NCBI GenBank assembly: GCA_964342825.1
Contig: CAYFHO010000012.1
Coordinates: forward strand, 1-64,000
DNA length: 64,000 nt
Direction of reading: 5' to 3'
DNA from: AAA164-E04 sp964342825
Lineage (GTDB): Bacteria > Verrucomicrobiota > Verrucomicrobiia > Limisphaerales > AAA164-E04
This document shows, piece after piece, positions 60,885 to 64,000 of this stretch. Under the pieces are notes generated by a model that saw only the letters and a program-made list of their open reading frames with translations, searched no databases and was not told the origin of the DNA. How positions within the stretch are numbered: the stretch's first letter is position 1; each line of letters starts with the position of its first letter. The position numbers and the translations under genes were made by a program.

Positions 60885-63092
60885 TCAGCGATTGCTTGCC
60901 TGTGCAGAGAGGTGCGGTTTGTCCGCTTTCTTGGCCTTGTTCATTTCATCGATGTAGTCCATCAATATGTAAAGTCCCTCTCGAGTGTAGGCATCCAGGC
61001 GTTTGTCCATTTCATCCTGATCATCGCCTACGTAGGCATTCTCATCAATGGCGGGTAGATCCCCGTCCTTGGTCTCCTCCTCTTCCTCTTCAACGACATA
61101 ATGCTCAGGATTGTCACCATCGAAGAGCAATTCGGCAGGCTTCTGATCGCGGATTTCATCCATGGTCAAACGGAAGATTTTCAGTCCGGGGTAACGTCTG
61201 GCTTTACGCTCCTCATCACGTTCCTTGGATCTTGCTTTGTCTGCTTCTTTTTCCGGTTTGCGTTTTTCCTCATTCAGGCTCACGGTTTTGCGTTCCTTGA
61301 TTTCTTGATAACGCCGGATGTCATCCATGATGTATTGGAAATCTGTGTCATTCTTGATTCGTTTGGCAGAAGCTTCCTTCAATGCCTCCAGGGTGCCTTC
61401 CACTCGTTGCATGACCTTATAGTCGGCCGGCTCGATCGAATCTGGCTCGAGGCTCTGGGGAAGATGAGCCTCTCCCAGTTCCATGTAATCATAGATGGAT
61501 GGGAGAATGATATCAGGTGTCACACCATTTTTTTGAGTCGTGCTGCCTTCCACTCTGTAAAATTTCGAAATGGTGTATTTGAGTAAACCGCTTTCGTCGG
61601 GGGTATTTCTGATTTTGTTCAGTTCGACCAGAGTTTGGACCGTCCCTTTGCCATGGGTGGTTTTATCACCGACGATTACCGCTCTTCCATAGTCCTGTAA
61701 TGCCGCTGCGGTAATTTCAGCAGCCGATGCGCTCAAATGGCTTACCATAACAACCAGAGGTCCATCATAAATGGTAGATGGATCGGTGTCATCCAGGATC
61801 TGCTTTTGCTTGACGTAGTTTTGCACCTGGACGACTGGTCCCTCGGGGAAAAATAAACCGGTAAGTGCAACGGCCTCTGGAAGAATGCCACCACCGTTAC
61901 GTCTTAAATCTAGAGCAATGCCTTCCACATTTTCCGTTTTGAGGCGTTTCAGAATCCGGGCAGTGTCCGCTGCGACGTTCTCGTAATATTGCGGCACCGT
62001 CAGCACTGCCAATCTCCTGGTTTTGCCGGATTCAACGGGCAATTCCACGATACGGGCTTTCGCGAACTGCTCCTTGAGTTCTATTTTTTCGCGAATCAGT
62101 GTTAATTCGCGGGTTTCAGATCCATCGACAGATTTAGCAGGGATGATGGTGAGCTTTACTTTGGTGTTGAGTTTGCCTCGAATCAACTGCACCACCTTGT
62201 TCAATTTCATTTCCACGACATCAACCGCTTCCTCATCTCCCTGGGCGACCGCGATAATCTTATCCCCGGGTTTGATCTTTTTGCTTTTATCCGCCGGACC
62301 TCCTGGCACGAGACTGACAATTTGGCAATAACCCTCGTTGCTTCTGAGAAGGGCTCCTATTCCAGTCAGTTCGTTGTGAACGTTTTTAATGTAGAAATCA
62401 TCTGCCGTGGTTGGGCTCATGTAATCCGAATGCGGATCATATGCGTTGGATAACGCCGTCAAATAAATCTGAAGGACTTCGTCGGATTCCAAGGTAATGA
62501 AATCTTTGACCAGTCGGTCGTAGCGTTTGGCCAGGCGCTCTTTGACTTTGGAAATATCTTCTTTTCCAAGCCGGCCTTGCAGTAAGTCGTACTTGATGCG
62601 CTGTCGCCAAAGTTCACGGGCTTCAGCTTCTGTTTTTGGCCAAGGCTCCTCGGAGCGTTTGATCATGATTTCGTCGTCTACATCGAAGACGTAATCCTGC
62701 TCCAACAACTCGTCGATGACTTTTCTGCGCTCCTGAAAGCGTTGCTTGAATCGTTCGAATATTTCAAAGGCAGGGGCAGCATTCTGGACGCGTCTGTTCT
62801 TCAAAACTCCTGTTGTATAGTCGTCCAGGACCTTCTCATATTTTTCCCGGAACTCGTCGATGTCCGATTGAAGAAAGATCTGGTGGTTGAGATCCAGTGC
62901 ATCGAGGTAGTTGTTGAAAAAGATGGTTGAAATGTCGTTGTCGATCCATTTTTGGCGTAAGTGACTCTGGCTAAGTATCAAACCGACCACTTCAGTGATT
63001 TTGCCACTTTCCCTTGAACTCAGATCCAGGCCTTGAACCGGAGTCAAAGCCATCAAAACGAGGCAGACCGTGATGCGAAATTTGGTTCTCAT
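60885..63092 (-). CDS. Carboxy-terminal processing (tail-specific) protease, S41 family
   Basis: This 735-residue protein has a signal peptide (about 1-22). An N-terminal helical domain (about 25-215) precedes a PDZ domain (about 235-320, LVPGGPADKSKKIKPGDKI). The S41 catalytic Ser-Lys dyad lies in SHLSASAAE (about 455) and GDKTTHGKGT (about 478). The last about 150 residues are charged, with repeats rich in Glu and Lys and an acidic patch EEEEEETKDGD. It resembles E. coli Prc, which trims or degrades periplasmic proteins with hydrophobic C-termini. It is divergent from the LamG protein. Confidence 0.93.
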   Translation of the reverse strand: MRTKFRITVCLVLMALTPVQGLDLSSRESGKITEVVGLILSQSHLRQKWIDNDISTIFFNNYLDALDLNHQIFLQSDIDEFREKYEKVLDDYTTGVLKNRRVQNAAPAFEIFERFKQRFQERRKVIDELLEQDYVFDVDDEIMIKRSEEPWPKTEAEARELWRQRIKYDLLQGRLGKEDISKVKERLAKRYDRLVKDFITLESDEVLQIYLTALSNAYDPHSDYMSPTTADDFYIKNVHNELTGIGALLRSNEGYCQIVSLVPGGPADKSKKIKPGDKIIAVAQGDEEAVDVVEMKLNKVVQLIRGKLNTKVKLTIIPAKSVDGSETRELTLIREKIELKEQFAKARIVELPVESGKTRRLAVLTVPQYYENVAADTARILKRLKTENVEGIALDLRRNGGGILPEAVALTGLFFPEGPVVQVQNYVKQKQILDDTDPSTIYDGPLVVMVSHLSASAAEITAAALQDYGRAVIVGDKTTHGKGTVQTLVELNKIRNTPDESGLLKYTISKFYRVEGSTTQKNGVTPDIILPSIYDYMELGEAHLPQSLEPDSIEPADYKVMQRVEGTLEALKEASAKRIKNDTDFQYIMDDIRRYQEIKERKTVSLNEEKRKPEKEADKARSKERDEERKARRYPGLKIFRLTMDEIRDQKPAELLFDGDNPEHYVVEEEEEETKDGDLPAIDENAYVGDDQDEMDKRLDAYTREGLYILMDYIDEMNKAKKADKPHLSAQASNR

Positions 63093-63262
63093 ATTTACTT
63101 CAAAGAGTTTGCACTGATTTAGAGCAGATTCAACAAATGTTTCGTTGATTTTTTCGCCTTGGAAGCCACAGTTTTATGAGAGAAGCTAGAATACCGATTG
63201 ATTGAGAAAGTTGTGATGCTCCGGTATATCCGGTGATCGCTTCCGAGCCTGAATCACGTGCC

Positions 63263-64000
63263 ATGCAAACATTAATTCATAGACTGATCAAATCAGCGAC
63301 GCGATGCTCTTGGTTGAGCAAGATAAATCCAGTATTGCGGTTGGCACTTTATTGTAGAATGGCCGCTTTTTGTTTTGCGCTGACTCTTTTCTTTGCGGTG
63401 GAATCGAGCATACTTTCTGCCGACAAGCCTGCCTTGGGTAGAACCTTTACATTCGACTTCAATGGAGGCCCCATGAAAAGTCGGTTCTCTCCTCAGAGTG
63501 ACGCAAACGATGGTAAAGGCAAGCCAAGCGCGGCGATAAAGTTACAACCCAAATTCTCCGAGGGCATGGAAGGGCTTGCTCTGGAATCTCGTGAAGCCAC
63601 CGATGGAATAATCCTTGATTTGAGTTCAAGGGACACCCCGACATTGCCTCTTGATCAGGGAAGTGTGCGATTTTGGTTTAAACCGGATTGGGATTCTGGA
63701 AAAGGTCCAGGGGGCTATGCTTCTCTCATGAGTTTTGGTCGCTGGAAAGCGCCACCTGACATGACTGGTTATTGGGGGTTGAGCTTTGATCCAAAAGGTG
63801 AACGCATTCAGTTTGGTGCCCAATCGAAAGATCAGGGTACCACCTTCATCGCAACTTCCGTTCAGTTAAAAAAGGACAATTGGTATGAGATTGTTCTGAG
63901 CTATGACAGCAGTGCGACCTGGGTTTACATCGATGGTAAACCTCATGGTCCAGGGCAGGGCATATCTTTCGTTCCCCCTGATACAGCGCTGAAGTCTACC
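63263..64000 (+). CDS. LamG-like secreted protein, 5' part only
   Basis: The gene is cut by the window end; 246 codons are visible. ATG 63263 opens the frame. A hydrophobic signal-like stretch (about 28-55) means ATG 63359 is the alternative start. After it, a concanavalin-like/LamG domain is clear: TFDFNGGPM, GSVRFWFKPDWDSG, DNWYEIVLSYDSSATWVYIDG. Such domains bind glycans in extracellular proteins and are common in this phylum. The C-terminal part lies outside the window. Confidence 0.8.
   Translation, partial: MQTLIHRLIKSATRCSWLSKINPVLRLALYCRMAAFCFALTLFFAVESSILSADKPALGRTFTFDFNGGPMKSRFSPQSDANDGKGKPSAAIKLQPKFSEGMEGLALESREATDGIILDLSSRDTPTLPLDQGSVRFWFKPDWDSGKGPGGYASLMSFGRWKAPPDMTGYWGLSFDPKGERIQFGAQSKDQGTTFIATSVQLKKDNWYEIVLSYDSSATWVYIDGKPHGPGQGISFVPPDTALKST

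Noticed and set aside
1..64000. CRISPR array, prophage or insertion sequence
   Set aside because: No regularly spaced repeats, integrase, transposase or phage structural genes are visible. The two 150-bp elements are non-coding.

Overview
The window reads as chromosomal DNA of a Verrucomicrobiota bacterium, most likely a free-living, probably aquatic, heterotroph. The evidence is two proteins with heme domains of the Planctomycetes/Verrucomicrobia type, secreted proteins ending in the beta-rich carboxy-terminal module common in Verrucomicrobia, a formylglycine sulfatase, a Tat-exported sugar-phosphate isomerase-like protein, a CAAX-type protease of the exosortase-linked kind, LPS heptose genes and type IV pilus/type II secretion genes. 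This placement is inferred from protein family content; no rRNA is present. I see no phage, insertion sequence or CRISPR array. The only dispersed repeat is a pair of related elements of about 150 bp.

Layout. 1-1036 is the start of a PilB/GspE assembly ATPase on the minus strand. 1174-7502 is a compact plus-strand run: purU, a TRASH/YHS-like membrane protein, an A-type Fe-S carrier, hscB, thiG, the heptose kinase and heptose phosphatase of LPS core synthesis, a long adenylate-kinase-like protein and yacG. 7569-11519 is a giant exported cytochrome-like protein. 11610-20174 holds a PHP phosphatase, a disulfide oxidoreductase, a trypsin-like protease, a fused flippase-like/glycosyltransferase protein and an ECF sigma/membrane/PDZ operon. 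20291-27225 holds trkH, tRNA-Val, a DapE-like peptidase, a cluster of envelope genes (M23 peptidase, SecD-like lipoprotein, signal peptidase I) and a 31-codon basic mini-gene with a striking hairpin behind it.

27360-40234 is rich in transport and surface genes: a tandem PA14 protein, a sodium symporter plus MFS pair, EcsC-like protein, a DUF6600 lipoprotein, small secreted proteins, a sulfatase and the CAAX-type protease. 40371-48056 is bracketed by the two dispersed repeats in opposite orientation. Inside lie a DnaJ-class chaperone, a SAM hydrolase, pyruvate phosphate dikinase with a histone-like tail, aroQ, a cytochrome/WD40 protein and a VOC protein. 48076-64000 is mostly housekeeping: prepilin peptidase, aroE, comM, leuS, leuD and a tail-specific protease. 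Among these sit an aspartyl hydroxylase, a prenyltransferase-fold protein, a LarA-like protein and the beginning of a LamG-type secreted protein.

No complete, obviously new multigene system stands out. The best candidates for undescribed biology are: the 31-codon basic gene with its pseudoknot-capable terminator (25167-25365), the paired TGGTAGGG...CCCTACCA repeats, the sigma/membrane/PDZ operon (17853-20174), the flippase-glycosyltransferase fusion, and lineage-specific extensions on conserved enzymes (adenylate-kinase-like protein, pyruvate phosphate dikinase, prepilin peptidase, the cytochrome-DUF6807 fusion). The heptose phosphatase also appears to have lost its zinc loop.
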